This document shows positions 1 through 12,821 of a DNA stretch of 64,000 bases, piece by piece. Under the pieces are notes generated by a model. It ran no database searches and had not been told where the DNA came from. It saw only the letters and a program-made list of their open reading frames with translations. The stretch is from Daucus carota subsp. sativus. Its lineage: Eukaryota; Streptophyta; Magnoliopsida; Apiales; Apiaceae. Location: contig NC_030387.2 in NCBI RefSeq assembly GCF_001625215.2, positions 682,001 to 746,000 of the forward strand. The letters are read 5' to 3'. Numbering within the stretch: position 1 is the first letter of the stretch; the number at the start of each line of letters is the position of its first letter. A program made the position numbers and the translations under genes.

Positions 1-256
1 TTTCGTTGGTTTCTTGCAGATGTTTTATCCAGAGAGTTATTGTGTATGTATTTCCACAATCTTGAGCTGATAAAAGCAACTACTTGCAAATAAACATGTA
101 TGCTGCAGCTTGGTTGGTTTCTTGTTGGAAGCACTGTAACAATATATACTCTATACTCAATTCCATGTCAACTTTCAAAAGTAAAATTTGTTTCAAATTT
201 TTTGTCCACTTCAACTTCTAATGTTAAATATTTAAATTTTCAAGATCAAATATACT

Positions 257-510
257 GGGTCACGCTCAACAGAGAATCAGTTCTCAGAATAGAACCATAC
301 AACCACTTAAGGTTCAACTGCACAACCCTAACTTTTAAATAGATTCTTAGGATCTAAATTAAAATACATGTTTTTTTCATGTTTTTTCATCGTTATATAT
401 TCAAAAATAATTTTAAAATATAATACATAGATATTAACATTTTTTGCATGTGAAATTCTGTTACGGAACCCTAACTAATACTAGGGATAAAGGTAAGGGT
501 TGTATGATAA
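257..510. repeat. Dispersed repeat, diverged relative of the 57.3-kb element
   Basis: This AT-rich stretch begins with GGGTCACGCTCA and then closely follows the sequence at 57313-57540, including the run of TTTTTCATG and the motif TTTTTTGCATGTGAA. The copy at 57.3 kb has clear terminal repeats; this one keeps the left end but its right end is unclear. It lacks the 370-bp insert present in the other copy. Bases 1-256 and 511-714 show no other gene signal that I can support; bases 190-240 resemble the interior of the Stowaway-like repeat at 62.2 kb. Confidence 0.5.
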
Positions 511-714
511 TTATCTTATTTTCCTATCTTAAATAGAATTCTTCCATAATTAATATTTCTATCAAAATATAATTATAAATTAGATATTATCTCGAATTAG
601 GAATTTTTATCTTATTTTAGAATTCGGAAGGAAGAAGGGAAAAGTATACCAACAGTCACACCCTTCTACGTATATTTGTACACAAACCCTATACATCGTT
701 CTTAGAGTAAAAGC

Positions 715-1704
715 ATGATGTTCAAAATTGGGCCACCAACAACAACTTCAGGGACTGTGTGCAGTGGCGGATCTGACTATGAAGTTAAGGGGGGTCAATT
801 TTTTTGTAAAAAAAATTAAAAGGGATCACAAAAAAATTAAGGGGGGTCAATTTCAATTTTACAACCTAAAAATATGTATAATATTAACAAACAAAAAAAT
901 TAAGGGGGGTAAGTTGCCCCCTCTTGCCCCTTCTAAGATCCGCCTCTGACTGTGTGGGATGATCATGGCAAATCAGAAATAGTACAAATCTACATTGGCA
1001 GTCATGAAAATCGTTTCAAATTTATCCAGTTTCTGTACGTTGAAAACCGAAATACTCTCGTACCTTCTGCAATACTTGGTCTGTTATGTGAAGGAGGCTG
1101 TACTTGCTTCCACACTGTGAGCATCTTACTATTCCTTTTTTCTTATATTTACCATGCAAAAATTTTGAATCGCACGTGCTTGTTATTTTGTCGATGATTT
1201 TACGTCTGAGTATTATTCTAAAAATCAGTGATTAATTTTGATTAATTCATGTTTCGTACTTCATCAAACTGATTAAATTTTTGATTATTTTAATTATCTG
1301 ATTCTTTCAAGAAAAAAAAATCTTTATTCCGTGTTTCTGCAGTGTTTCTGCTGATTAAGGCTGATTCCCGCTTAATATATATTTTTATGTTGCCATGCAT
1401 TAATACGTGAAAGTTGCAGGTGACGCTTGATTATCCATCAGAGTTTATCAATGGAATAAGTGGTTCTTATGAGGATTGCTGTGGATCAAAGTACTTGAGG
1501 TCGATTTGTTTTCATACCAATAAAACAAAGTATGGACCATTTGTTGCTACCCCTGCAAATAAGGGCTTACAGTCGATTGAGTTCAGCTATCAATTAGGCA
1601 GCAAGGTTTTCGGATTTTTTGGCACTTACCATTATTATGGCGTTGAAAGTATTGGGATTTATAGCAAGGCTATGGAGAAGCTAGGTGATCTTGTTAAGAA
1701 ATAA
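715..1704 (+). pseudogene. Jacalin-related lectin gene interrupted by a MITE
   Basis: A single-domain jacalin-related lectin, a mannose/galactose-binding beta-prism protein family often tied to defence or stress. Exon 1 runs 715-1116 and exon 2 runs 1420-1704, joined by a GTGAGC donor and a TTGCAG acceptor, giving FHT-VTLDYPSEFINGISGSY, a typical jacalin core, and ending with the YYGVESIGIY strand. Exon 1 holds a 187-bp transposon at 762-948 with an 8-bp target duplication. Removing the element and one duplication restores TSGTVWDDHGKSEIVQIY. The 195 added bases keep the frame, but a TAA occurs inside the element at 817, so the protein would stop after about 34 residues unless the insert is spliced out. 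Product would be about 165 residues without the insert. Family call is firm; loss of function is inferred. Confidence 0.8.
762..948. mobile_element. hAT-type MITE in lectin exon 1
   Basis: 187-bp non-autonomous element with ends CAGTGGCGGATCT and AGATCCGCCTCTG. It is flanked by a perfect 8-bp duplication ACTGTGTG at 754-761 and 949-956. Eight-base target duplications and short CAG/CTG ends fit the hAT superfamily. The interior has repeated AAATTAAGGGGGGTCAA units. It codes for nothing. Related ends occur at 20050-20360. Confidence 0.85.
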
Positions 1705-1724
1705 GCTAAGTTTTAGGCATTCAA

Positions 1725-2040
1725 TGGCCCAGTTTGGAAGTTAAAGGTTTGGAGAAAAATTAGAAGTTTGACCACTAAAATAAGTTAATATTAGTGTTTG
1801 GTAGTTAGCGGATTGAAATAGAAGTTTGGATCCAAAAAGCTAATTTTGAAAAAGCTACTTTGAGGAGTTTTTTGGATTAGCGGTTTTGATTTGTGTCAAA
1901 AAAAGCTAATCAATCAGCTATTTACCAAACAATTTTACGATAAACAGCTAATTCAATCCGCTAGTCAAAACATCTAATTCAATCAGCTAGTCAAAACAGC
2001 TAATTCGATTAGCTAACAGCTAATTCCCAAACAGGACCAG
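1725..2040. mobile_element. MITE-like repeat
   Basis: About 315 bp bounded by GGCCCAGTTTGGAAG on the left and TTCCCAAACAGGACC on the right, an imperfect inverted pair. The interior repeats the phrase AACAGCTAATTC several times. It lies just 3' of the lectin gene. I did not find a convincing target duplication. Confidence 0.5.
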
Positions 2041-2920
2041 TATCTATTTGTTCTGTCTATGTAGGCCATTGGTGTGACACATATTACTATTGCTTGAACT
2101 TAATTTCTTTTATATTCTATCCGGCATATTTTAAAATCGGGTTCATTTGTTTTTGGTTGGTCCAGGCCAGGTTTGATATTGTTGTGAGTGCAAGTTGCGT
2201 TCAATGGGATTTTTGTACTAAAAGAAATTGAAACTGCTAATGAGATTGAATGGTTTCTGAAGTTTGACATTGTTTCAGCTTTATAAATTGTTTAATTTTT
2301 TTACAATATTGTAATATACTAACTAAAAAGAACAACTAGAAAGCTACTAAATTTAACAGGAGAATAAGAAGCTGAGCACAGAAAATAAGCAGCTCGGGGT
2401 GATCTTTCTTCATTACCGAGTGTGGCTATTTATAGCCAATGTGAATTTGCAAGCCAAGAACATTTAATGCATACACAAATTCTACTCCTATAAATCATAG
2501 CCCTACTATTTGATTCATTGACCACATGCATGGCAATCACTATATATAACACAATAAACATTATAAATATGTTTTTGGAAGACACAAGCCTTTCTTTCTA
2601 GCTGAATATATAAACCAGCCAAATATTATTTGTTTGGTTTGAGATGAGCAATATAAATTTCTTCATTGAAACCATTATCAGCTAGATCTTGCATTGTAAA
2701 ACAACCACCAGCTCGAAGGCTAGACACGAGACATATTTTAATGCTTTTCAAACAAAACATGTTATTAACATGATAAGCTAAGCTCTCAATTACCTAGAAA
2801 ATGCTTTACCTGGCAAACAAACTGTGCCCAATTACCCATTACTATTCCAAAATATATTTAGTGTCACTAAAACACAATTTCTAGGATATGCTTCAAATCC
2901 TTATAAAAGTCTGATAATGC
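2041..2920. other. Intergenic, between lectin and AATF
   Basis: About 880 bp of AT-rich sequence without a coding frame I can support. It should contain the 3' untranslated region of the minus-strand AATF gene near its right end. Confidence 0.5.
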
Positions 2921-5900
2921 TCAAGCAGCTTTCTGCACCTTGAGGCCGAAAAGATTCTCGAACAATTTTGGAGCCATTGGTGGAAGGTTCATAGGCCGAG
3001 GAGCCATAAAATTGACAATCTTTTCATGAACATGGTATCTGCAGACCGTTAAAACAATATAGTGACATGATTACACAATTTAAAAGGGATCAAATTTATA
3101 ACACAGGTAAAGCTAAATAAAGTACTTTTAGTAATTTTATACACAGACGTTACATGGTATATGCTAATTACTAACCTAATTTTGCGACTTTTTGAAGCAC
3201 GCTGATCAACAACCTTTCGCTTCTTAGTTTGCATCCTCTTCAAAGCATAAAATGCAGCCTCTATGGCAAGATGAACAAACATATGAGTTTCGCATTCTGT
3301 GAGCAGTTCAAAGTTCAGACAATGTCTGCAAATAACTTATGATAGATTTTTATATGATGCTGCTGTGTATTCATCATTTTCTTCTAGGAAATACGAGTAT
3401 TATTTTGTTTAAAAAAATATTAAATTTTATGGCACATTATATTAAGTAGAAGGCTTACCAGATGAGGTTGGATCAATTGTCTCAAAGAATTCTTTCAGCA
3501 ACTGCTGATAAAATTCAGAGTCGTCAAGAAGCTCTGGATCACCATTTACCTCCTGTGTATGTTGAATTCTTGTAAATCAATGTAATTTTTATTTAACTTA
3601 GCTGTGAAAATATTAAAGATAGCCTATATTATATGTAAGAAACATGTATTCTGATATCTGATAATAATCAATCTATTAACAACCATGCTTTTTACAGAGT
3701 CAAGCATCCATGATCCACCTATTTGATTAAAAGCACACATCAATTCTAAAAGAGTAGAAAAGGAACATATGTAACTATTGTGAATAAGGATATGTGAGCC
3801 ACAAAACTGGGTTTGATCTAACTAGGTCAACATAACCTGTGGCAGCCTATTGTGGCCTTATGGCAGGCGGCAACAAACACCTTAGTGCATTAATCTAAGG
3901 TTAGTCAGACACTTGGTGATTTTGAAGACCACTACACCATATAGCAATAGCGGTGTCCCGTCCGGCAACAATATATCCATTTTGACAACATATACACAAA
4001 AGCATAACATTAATAACACAAAAAAATCTGACAAATGATCTTTGAGAGCTTAAAAAAAATTAAAAATTAGAAGATCAATTTGTCATATTATAGTGATCTT
4101 CTAATCACACCTTCAGATTAAAATAAGAAGAGCACAACTTCTTGGAGCTCTGACTCAACTGCAATCAAGTACACTTTAACACAAAAGGAACTACAAAAAT
4201 TATTACAAAACTTATATGCCCATCTTAGTTATATCTACACCAAGTTTAAAGTACCTTCTTCAAGGTTATACTTAAAAAAGCATAGACATTAGACAGATAT
4301 GGTATCTCAGCCCCATATATCATCCTTTTTAACCAAAAGCACGTCATTAACCGGTTATGGTTGAAGACAAATAGTTCATACCCAAGTTAATCACAGATAT
4401 GATGACATTGGTAATTTGCTAGACTAAATGACTAATCCAACTTCTTTGTACCATAATTAGAAATAAATTTCATGCATCTAATTAAAAGATCCAGGACAAC
4501 AATAAAGGTCATCATTTACCTAGTGCATTTACCATAGACCATGTACATATAATACAAGCAACATTATCATAAGTAAAACAAGTCACCATGTAGTGTTTTT
4601 AAAGTGTTCCCTAAAATTCCAATTGCCTCTATTATTGGCATAGGCATATTTCAATAAGTACTATTGTAAGAGACATTATCACTTATTCACTTTATTATTG
4701 AACTACTAAAACTTTCTTAATTTTTTAGAAGTAAATACTTTATTTGAAATTGAATCAGCTAAATATTCATAAAAAGAGGAAGTAAATGAATACAAGATTT
4801 CAATAACAGAAAGACATCCTACCTCTTCCTTGGTAATATTAGAGGTTTCTGGATCCTGTAAACAATCAATAACAAGTCAGTACAATGGTATACATCAGCT
4901 CTATGATAAGTATTATAGTACAAATTTATCCAAGAACAGTGTTGACAAGAAGTCAACAAATTAGTAAACCATATAAAGCTTACAGTTCCAAATATAGCGA
5001 TAGCTGATCTCCTCTGCTGCATTCCGTTGACCATCCTACTAGGATCCCTCATATAAGCAGAAACTTGATCACTAATACTCTAGAGATGATTAAAAAACGA
5101 AATTAGAGAAGCTTTGCTGTTAAGAGTGGCAAACAGATAAAGTTAAGGCTGTTTGACGAACCTGATTAAAGGCTTGCAATTTTCCTTTAATTGCAGCAGC
5201 GCCAGTGGTCACCTGAGTTCTCCTCTGCCATTTATCTACTGCTTTATTCCTAAAAGAGACTATTCTGAAAGGTAGAGTATTAACTATATCAGTTTACAAA
5301 ATCTGACATGCCTCGTTTTACAATACTGGCTAAGATGTGAGACATGACAAGCAAAAGAATCTTCAAATCATAACTTGATACATGAAATTTAAAATTTAAA
5401 ATACCAATATGTTGATGTGAACTTGATATATAAAGCAGGATATGTTGAGGCCGTTTGGGTTAGCTTAAAAGAAGTAACTTCTTGCTTATAGTAAAGAAGT
5501 GGAGTAGAAATCAGAAGTAAATAAGTTAATAAAATGTTTGGAAAAGAAGCAGAAGTTGTGAGAGAGAAGTCAGCTTCTTAAAAGTGCTTCTACTTTTTTA
5601 CACAAACGGGTCAAGAGAAGCAGAATTCAGAAGCGGCTTCTCCTTCTCTCAACCAAACAGGCCCATTATCTATGTTACTCTCTTAGACATTTCATAGATC
5701 AACTGTGGTTTAAACGAGGTCTTGTTGAGAAAGGTGAGGCATTTGAGTGCAATAAATGACCACTTTGATATAAACCCCGATATAAATATACCTTGACTGC
5801 ATTTCAGATATCTTTGACCACTCTTGATCTTCTTCCACCATCAAATTTTCAGAAGCTTTCAATTGCTTGGTATTTTTTCCAGAAGTACCTGAAGTGAGTT

Positions 5901-8900
5901 GGGAAGAAGCTGATAAATACACTGATAAGCATATAAAGGAGATGTCAAACAAGGTTTTCATAACATAGCAATGATTACTGAGTAGTCCAACCACAAGCAT
6001 TATTTACTATAGGCACCAACAGATGATTAAATATGACTTTCTGTCAAATTTTAGTTCTAGCCATAATTTGCATAAGTAGATTATTAAATATCAGGACATC
6101 AGCCCTTAAAAACCTTTGGTGGGAAACAAATAGCCAGGAGAGAGGGATTTAAGTAGTACATAGGTATTTACAACTCTCAAGTATAGCGCTACAATACATT
6201 GAAAACTTTTTTAACTTCTCCAATGTATCATCACTTGAGAATAATAATCAAGAATAAGTGATATAGAAAAGTCATCAAATTCCGTCATTGGTTTCAACAT
6301 AACTTGGACTCTTGGAGGATATCAAGCCTGTATTACAAAATAAAAATATATAAATAAATAGATAGACCATGTAACATACCATCAGCACCCTGAGTAATTG
6401 TTGGATTCTTCTCAAGTAGGGCCTGTTGAAGAAAAAATCAGATGAGCGTATCAGGCATTTTATAATTGTAAAACTTTCTGTGCACAACGAAACGTTTCTG
6501 TATTCAATAACCTCAAAAGGCAAAAACATATCTCCATAACATGGTACAAAAACAGACCTCCTGCAGTTTCTGTATAGAATCCAAGGTCTTCTTTGATGTC
6601 GTTATAAGGTCTGAATATGCTTCACTGGTTTCACTAGAGGAATCACAAAGTGAGGATCTTATAGGATCCTGCACCAAATACCACCCAAGTTCAAATTCAG
6701 CATTTAGCAATACACACACACAACATATATATACTCCCTCCATCCCATGTGGTTGCACTACTTTTAGTATTGCAGTGCATTTTAAGATATGCTGAACATA
6801 CTTCTAACTATCGATGGCCATTGCTATTGTATTTTTGTTCACAGTTAACTAAAGGTCGATAGTAGGCAATTCGAAAAGAAGAAATATCGAGTATCTTAAT
6901 AGGATTAGCTTGCAAATATCATACGATTTTGGTCTACGCTTCTATCACATCTTCAAGGCCATCTCAGAAACTAACAAAAACTCGGCAGGTAACAGGGTGA
7001 AGTGTCATTATGCGTGTTATACACATCTTCATACAAAAATAGATGCCACAAGTATAAAGACATGTAAGCCAAATTTCACCTGTGGAAGTCTATTTGAATT
7101 CGAGAATGCTTTTTGCAGCAGAAATCTCAACTCAAGAGTCTTATCCCATAAAGCCTTCACACAAAAAAAAAAAAAAAAAACCAAAACCATCATATTAACC
7201 ACTAACAAGAGTATGCATAAAAGTAGTATATTTAAACAAACCTAAACATAAGTTAGAGAGACCAAATGCAGTTCTAGGATGCACCCAGAGAAGAATAATA
7301 AGCAAACAATAAAATTACAACTGTTTCACCTTTTACGAAATTTGTATATCCAACTCAGACAGTGGAGTTAAGTTAAATTATAATCTAATAGGTAAACTTC
7401 AGGTGAAGCAAGTGCTTGCTATTGTTTAATTAATGCACAAATTTCATTTTTTTTCTTTGGGCTTCGTATGCAAAATCATGCGTCTCATATCACGAATTTT
7501 TATAAAGCAGTACCCTGATGCTAAGAATCACCAGCTAGTTAGCTGCTATGTTACTCAGACTCTTCATTTTACCTCGAAGTACCCATGTCAGACACTTGAC
7601 ACTTGGACATGGACACTTGGACTAGGACACTTGTATTAGGCCAAAAACATGTAAATATTTCAAAATATTACCAAGTCCGACACAGGGACATGTATCCATG
7701 TCGGACACTTCTAGCCAAGTCCGTGTAACATAGGTTAGCTGATTAAATTGCACTTCATGTTTTGGCAAGCAATCAGAACTCAAACTATACTCCATCACCA
7801 GGTCCTGGGTTCGACCCTGGCTCACCCCGAGAGTTTCGTAGAACAGATACTCAATTGGAAGGTTATAAGCCATATTTGTCAAAAAAAAGATCATGAAGAA
7901 TATGTGTGAATAATCATGAGGATGTATATTACCAGAAGAAAAAAGAATCAGAACAGTTAATGTCAGTAAACACTTAAACCATTTTGCATCCAAAGTCTAT
8001 CATGAATTTTCAGATATTTTCTTACACTTGTGAAAAGCAATTGGGGAGAAGTATTGTCACCTGACAATAGGAAAAGGTGTTATGCTTGAACTGTGGTCTA
8101 CTGGTCCAGACCAAACAGTTCAGCAGTAACATGATCCACAATATGAAGCCAATAAAAACAGTAAGATACTTTGCAATTTAATATGGAACTGGAAGCATCG
8201 GAGGCCAAATTTGCAGATAGCTTATTTTTTGGCTACACTAATGGATCGTGAGTCTATTCAACGATAATACAAAAATTTAAAAACAAAGAAGATTGTACCT
8301 TCTGGTTTTTTACTGCTTGGCCTTTCAGAACATCTTCATCTTTTTGCCTCCTTAAGTTCTTCAGGAGATCTCTGGATGCAAAGTTATTAAAATAGTTCAG
8401 AAACTGATTCAAAGAGACCCTTAAATTCCTTCAATCCTTATATAAAAATATAATGAAAGAGATTGGCATACCAATCAAAGATGGTGAATAAATATAAGTT
8501 ATTACCCACGAGTACAAGTATAGTAACTAATTAAATAATTGCAAAATTTTAAAATGCAGCTGTGAGCTATTATTATAATACTTTTCCTCACCTTATGATA
8601 ACTAAACAAAGTACATGCACACGTAATGATCCTTCCAAAGACCTTTGATAAGATATTATTTACTTGCAAAGGAATTGCTAAATATGAAGTAATAAATTAC
8701 TATGACCTTTAAAAAGTTGAATCCTTCCAAAGACCTTAAAAAAGTAATAGATCACTTTTGTATAATCCCCCATAACCTTCCCTGTTAAGGACCATTGGTC
8801 CTTTTCAGAATTTTAACCTAAATTGATAGATTCTAATCACTGTCATTAACTTACTATTTTTTCCCTATGCAGAATTATTCTTAATACAGTTTGTTGAATA

Positions 8901-10196
8901 ATTTAATCAAATGTCTCAATATCTAAGTCTTCTACTCTGCCGACTAATGCATGTATACTTAATTCAGAAGATTATAGTAGTAGCTGGTTGCATGCAGTAC
9001 GGCTATATGGCCAAGAGCGTGTTTTTGTTTTGCCATCATCGAGTAAGTATATCTTTCTATGCAGCTTGTAACTGCAAGATTGCGGGATGGTATGCATATT
9101 GTTTGTCCTAGCAGTGCACAGAACTGCAGATTTTGTGAGTTGTTATCACCAGTATCTTCAATTTTACAAGCATACTCTGTTTGACCAAGTATCGTTTGGA
9201 GAAGGGTATGCAGAGTTGTAACTTGTAACCAAAAAAATATAAACAAATAGAAGAAGAATGCAGGCCTTCAATAAAAGCATGTGTAGCACAATTAGAACAC
9301 CTAGGTACACCACTACAACAAGAAAATCATGATTGTGTGTTTCTGGAAATCAATAAACATATAAAGAGATGACTTACTGCTCCTCGTGACGAAGCTCCAT
9401 ATATTCCTTCTCTAGTTCTTCAACCTCAGCAATATTCCTCTCTTCATTTTTTGCATTCTCCATCTCCTCATCATCTTCAACTTCTTCCTCCCCACTAATT
9501 TCATCATCTTCATCTCCATCACTATCATCATCTTTGAATCCATCATCTTCATTGTCTTCATCTCCATCACTCTCATGATCTGCCAGTCCATCACTATCGA
9601 ACTCAGACCCGTCTCCCTCACTATCCTCCTAAAACAATTAAACCCTTAATACAGATAACACACAAGATCCATAAAGATATCTCACAATCAACATTTCTAA
9701 CCACTAATATAACAACCCAAGTCCAGCATACTACACCCAAAAACTCACCACGAATTAGTCTAAAAGATCTAGCAATATGTTAGTTGTTGAACTGTACTTG
9801 GCTCCAGCCTGCTAATTATATGGGATGTCACAAGCACTCCCATCTTATAGATTTCCCGTTCTCATCGAACTTACACACAAACTTACAGAACTTCAGGGAG
9901 CACTTCCAGCCAACCCAACTACCCCAAATTTCCCACTTGGTATACATTAATCGTTGCCTTGTACTTAAAGGCCTCAAACATTCTTTTTATTCCAACCGAT
10001 GTGAAACGCTACAACTAAACCCTCCCGGAAAAAACTACTTTCTCAAGGACAATCCCCGGAAACAAAACAAACTTGAAATGCATATCTATTATGTATTACA
10101 AACGAAGTTAAAGAATTTACTCACATAATCCAGTGTTTCCGCGCCTTGGCTTGTAAAGACATCATCTTCACAGTCAGCCTCTCGCCCCCGTTTCAT
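2921..10196 (-). CDS. AATF/BFR2 ribosome-biogenesis protein (TRAUB family)
   Basis: Thirteen-exon gene; exons (descending): 10196-10125, 9628-9378, 8371-8299, 7154-7080, 6668-6558, 6422-6380, 5888-5792, 5264-5162, 5079-4984, 4855-4823, 3552-3459, 3260-3176, 3038-2921. They total 1251 nt, 416 aa, in frame with standard splice sites throughout. In yeast and animals this family joins a nucleolar complex needed for early 18S rRNA processing; a nuclear role is expected here. The N-terminal third is a long Asp/Glu tract (exon 2). The AATF leucine-rich block follows: KGQAVKNQK, then ALWDKTLELRFLLQKAFSNS, then AYSDLITTSKKTLDSIQKLQE. The C-terminal half has DKWQRRTQV, then QVSAYMRDPSRMVNG, DDSEFYQQLLKEFFE, a basic KKRKVVDQRASKSRKIRY nuclear-localisation-like patch, and ends MAPKLFENLFGLK, the conserved TRAUB tail. 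Size is close to the plant norm. Intron 7 carries a MITE at 5452-5665. Confidence 0.92.
5452..5665. mobile_element. MITE in an AATF intron
   Basis: About 214 bp with inverted ends GGCCGTTTGGGTTAGC and CAACCAAACAGGCC. The interior is full of AGAAGT and its complement, so it can fold back. It sits between AATF exons 7 and 8. Target duplication not obvious. A related element is at 22231-22466. Confidence 0.6.
7545..7735. mobile_element. Inverted-repeat MITE in an AATF intron
   Basis: About 190 bp starting GCTATGTTACTCAGACTC and ending AAGTCCGTGTAACATAGG, an imperfect inverted pair. The interior repeats GACACTTGGAC-like phrases. It sits in the intron between AATF exons 3 and 4. Confidence 0.55.
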
Positions 10197-10849
10197 GGTA
10201 AGATTACTGTTGCCAAGCTCGGGTATTAGTCAAATCTAGTGAGCTGAAATCAACTACAACTAGCTAATCAGCTGGTTACAAATCACAGAAGATACAAAAA
10301 GATTAAAGAAAAATAGAATCAATCAAAATAGGATACCTAGAAATTGGGGGTTGTGGCTGTGGGCACTGGAGCCGAGAGGGAGGGAGAGAGTCAGGGAGGA
10401 GCTGAGCAGGTTGTGCCGTTGTGGTGGGCTCGCGGCTGAGTTCGGAATTAGGGTAGTGAAGCGTGTATATCTGTAATTCTGTATCAGTGTTTTTTTTTGT
10501 TTTTTTTACAAATATGTCTTGTAACTTTACAAATGAGTATGTAAGCCAGGCTCGAACGCAGGACGAGGAGTTATCCAACGGTGCCTCTCCTTTCTTCTTC
10601 TTTTTATTTTTGTTAAATTATTTATATTTTTAATTAATTTTATAATATTTATTTTTATTTGTAAAATCACTCCTTTTTTTAATTTTGTCAATTATTATAT
10701 TTTATTTTCTAATAATGTTTTAATAAAATAAGGACCTCTCCATGACATTTATAATTCAGTAGAAGTTAAAAAAATTATATTGATATTAATAATTCAGCGG
10801 AACTAAAAAAAGAAATATATATTATTTTTTTCATGTCGGTGAGCTCTAG
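10197..10849. other. AATF 5' leader/promoter region and intergenic sequence
   Basis: The first 250 bases upstream of the AATF start are GC-richer and probably include its leader. Beyond 10600 the sequence becomes nearly pure A/T with no coding signal. Confidence 0.4.
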
Positions 10850-10857
10850 CTACCCAC

Positions 10858-12423
10858 TAGGGCTGAGCAAAAAATCAAAAAAAAACCGAACCCGAACCAA
10901 AATCGGTAAAAACCGAGCCGGAACTAAAACCGAAAATTTATAAACCGAGCCGAGTTCATGGGTTCGGTTCCGGTTATTAGTTAAAACCGAACTGAACCGA
11001 TTAATTAATTAATTAATTATTATATATATATATAATTTATAAGATTTCTTGATAGGTCAGTTTATATCACCCTTATTAAGTTTCAGTCCTGGTGCCTGGC
11101 ACTTATGGGAAGGAAGGGCTATAGTAGAACCTGCTCTTCTCTGTAATATAGTTTGGTTCTATGTTGGGGTTTAAAGTATCAGTTGTTTAGGTCGCTATGC
11201 ATGTTTTGGTTTAAGGTTATGCATGCTTAGGCTGCTGCATGTAGGGGTGAACATAACCGACCCAACCCGCGAAACCCGAACCAAACCAACCCTCTTTTGA
11301 ACCGATTAAACCGAACCGTTCAAAACCGATAGTTAAATGGGTTCATTTTCAAAAAACCCGAATAAATTGGGTTGGGTCAGGGTTTAACATATTATAACCC
11401 TCAACCAACCCAACCCAACCCGTTTATATACAAAACAAATAAATTAGTTTCCGTCACATCATGTTTGTGTTTCATTTGATTGTATTTCAGTATTTTTATT
11501 TGTTTTGCTGAGTAATATTTGTCTAATTCGTACTAGCTTTTTTTAGTGCACCTGTTAGCTATGTTCTAGAAGTATCAATGACATCAATCCAGCAGAGTAT
11601 TTTTTTGTAAATATCAAGCTTTCTGATATTAAGTGCATCCACATAATTCATAATTTATAAATATTTTATTACTTTGGTTTCCTGACTCATTACGCCCATA
11701 ATATGTGAATGAAATTGATCTAGGAAATATAGATAAAAGATATGTGAAGTGGAGTTGATTTTGGAAATATGAAAGTTGAAGTGGACAATTAAATTGAACA
11801 AATTTCTTTCTTAAAAGTGGATAGAGAAGGAGTATCTATTTTTATTTTTATTTTTTAAAAATATAAATTTTTATATTATCATGTCACAAACAAAACAATT
11901 AATTGTTTATTACTTTTCACAAGTCCAATACTTAATTTTTTGACATGACAATATAAAATTCTAAACCGACCAAACCAACCCGAACCAACCCAACCCAACA
12001 TAAAAAAGGTAGGGTTGGGTTAGTCATTTATTTTTGGATTAACGGGTTAGATTTTTAAAAACCGAACTAATTGGGTTGGGTCGTTTTATCGGCTCTAACC
12101 CGACCGACCCAACCCGTGTTCACCCCTAGCTGCATGCTAGTTTGTTCCGGACTCTCTTTTGCAGAGTTTATTCTCGGTCTCCTAGCCTCTCTGTTGATGG
12201 CTTTTATATAAATAAATAATCTTGAATTATCAAAAAAAAAATGGTGCATATAACAAAATGACTTCCCGGAACAAAAGAAATAATAATGCTATCATTTATT
12301 TGTCGGTTTTGTAAGCGAAACCGAACCCGAACCGGCAGTTGCGATTTTCAATTTTAAAAACCGAAGATATATGGTTCCGGTTTTATCCGAAAACCGAGCC
12401 GAACCGGCCCATCCTCTCCCCTG
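10858..12423. mobile_element. Outer hAT-like non-autonomous element (host of a nested one)
   Basis: Left end TAGGGCTGAGCA; right end reads CCCATCCTCTCCCCTG, an imperfect inverted match. Both subterminal regions are packed with ACCGAACC/GGTTCGG motifs pointing inward. Flanks are CTACCCAC (10850-10857) and ATACCCAC (12424-12431), matching in 7 of 8 bases, which fits a hAT 8-bp duplication with one later mutation. It carries the element 11242-12128, so it is the older insertion. It abuts a jacalin-like remnant on its right side. Confidence 0.7.
11242..12128. mobile_element. Inner hAT-like non-autonomous element
   Basis: 887 bp with perfect 12-bp inverted ends TAGGGGTGAACA/TGTTCACCCCTA and a perfect 8-bp duplication GCTGCATG at 11234-11241 and 12129-12136. 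Subterminal GACCCAACCCG/CGGGTTGGGTC arrays are inverted with respect to each other. No transposase frame. Its middle (about 11740-11840) contains AAGTGGAGTTGATTTTGG and GAAGGAGTAT, resembling a piece of a Stowaway element, so there may be a third nesting level. Confidence 0.88.
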
Positions 12424-12608
12424 ATACCCACAAAACCATTTACGGACTGTATTTTCCAGGTGCTCCTGATAAATCCGGCCAGGTTACCGAATTCAATTAT
12501 AAGGTTGGTGGCAAGTTCTGCCGTTGTTTTGGCTCCTACAGGGTTGATGGGGTCCAAAGCATTGGGTTTATACTGTCAAACAGGAAAATGCAAGAACTTC
12601 ACCATTAA
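12424..12608 (+). pseudogene. Jacalin lectin C-terminal fragment
   Basis: The frame reads HKTIYGLYFPGAPDKSG, EFNYKVGGKFCRCFGSY and RVDGVQSIGF, which matches the second half of the jacalin domain and lines up with the lectin at 715-1704 (NKTKYGPF, FSYQLGSKVFGFFGTY, YGVESIGIY). It starts exactly at the right flank of a transposon and has no recognisable first half, so it is a broken copy. The two lectin loci flank the AATF gene in the same orientation. Confidence 0.72.
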
Positions 12609-12821
12609 ATGAGTGCCGAGTATCCAATTCATGCTTAAACAACAGATAACATCCTCAGGAAGTAAAAATTATATATAAATCTTATTAAATTGTATCTTTG
12701 TTGTTATTTATCAAAAATAAAATCTCAGAAGTTCACATTTGAGGAATGTAGTGTTGGGAGAAATTTACAACAATGCAAGTCCAGTCATTAGTTTGTTTTT
12801 GAGTAATCCCAGTAGTGAATT

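Noticed and set aside
6910..7245. 111-codon plus-strand frame
   Set aside because: It overlaps AATF exon 4 on the other strand and ends in poly-Lys from an A-run.
9309..9330. CACTACAACAAGAAAAT, like a CACTA transposon end
   Set aside because: Only one end was seen and no partner end or 3-bp duplication; similarly for CACTACACCAT near 3931.
9412..9621. Met/Lys-rich open frame on the minus strand
   Set aside because: It is the out-of-frame reading of the acidic AATF exon 2, whose GAT/GAA-rich sequence is open in several frames.
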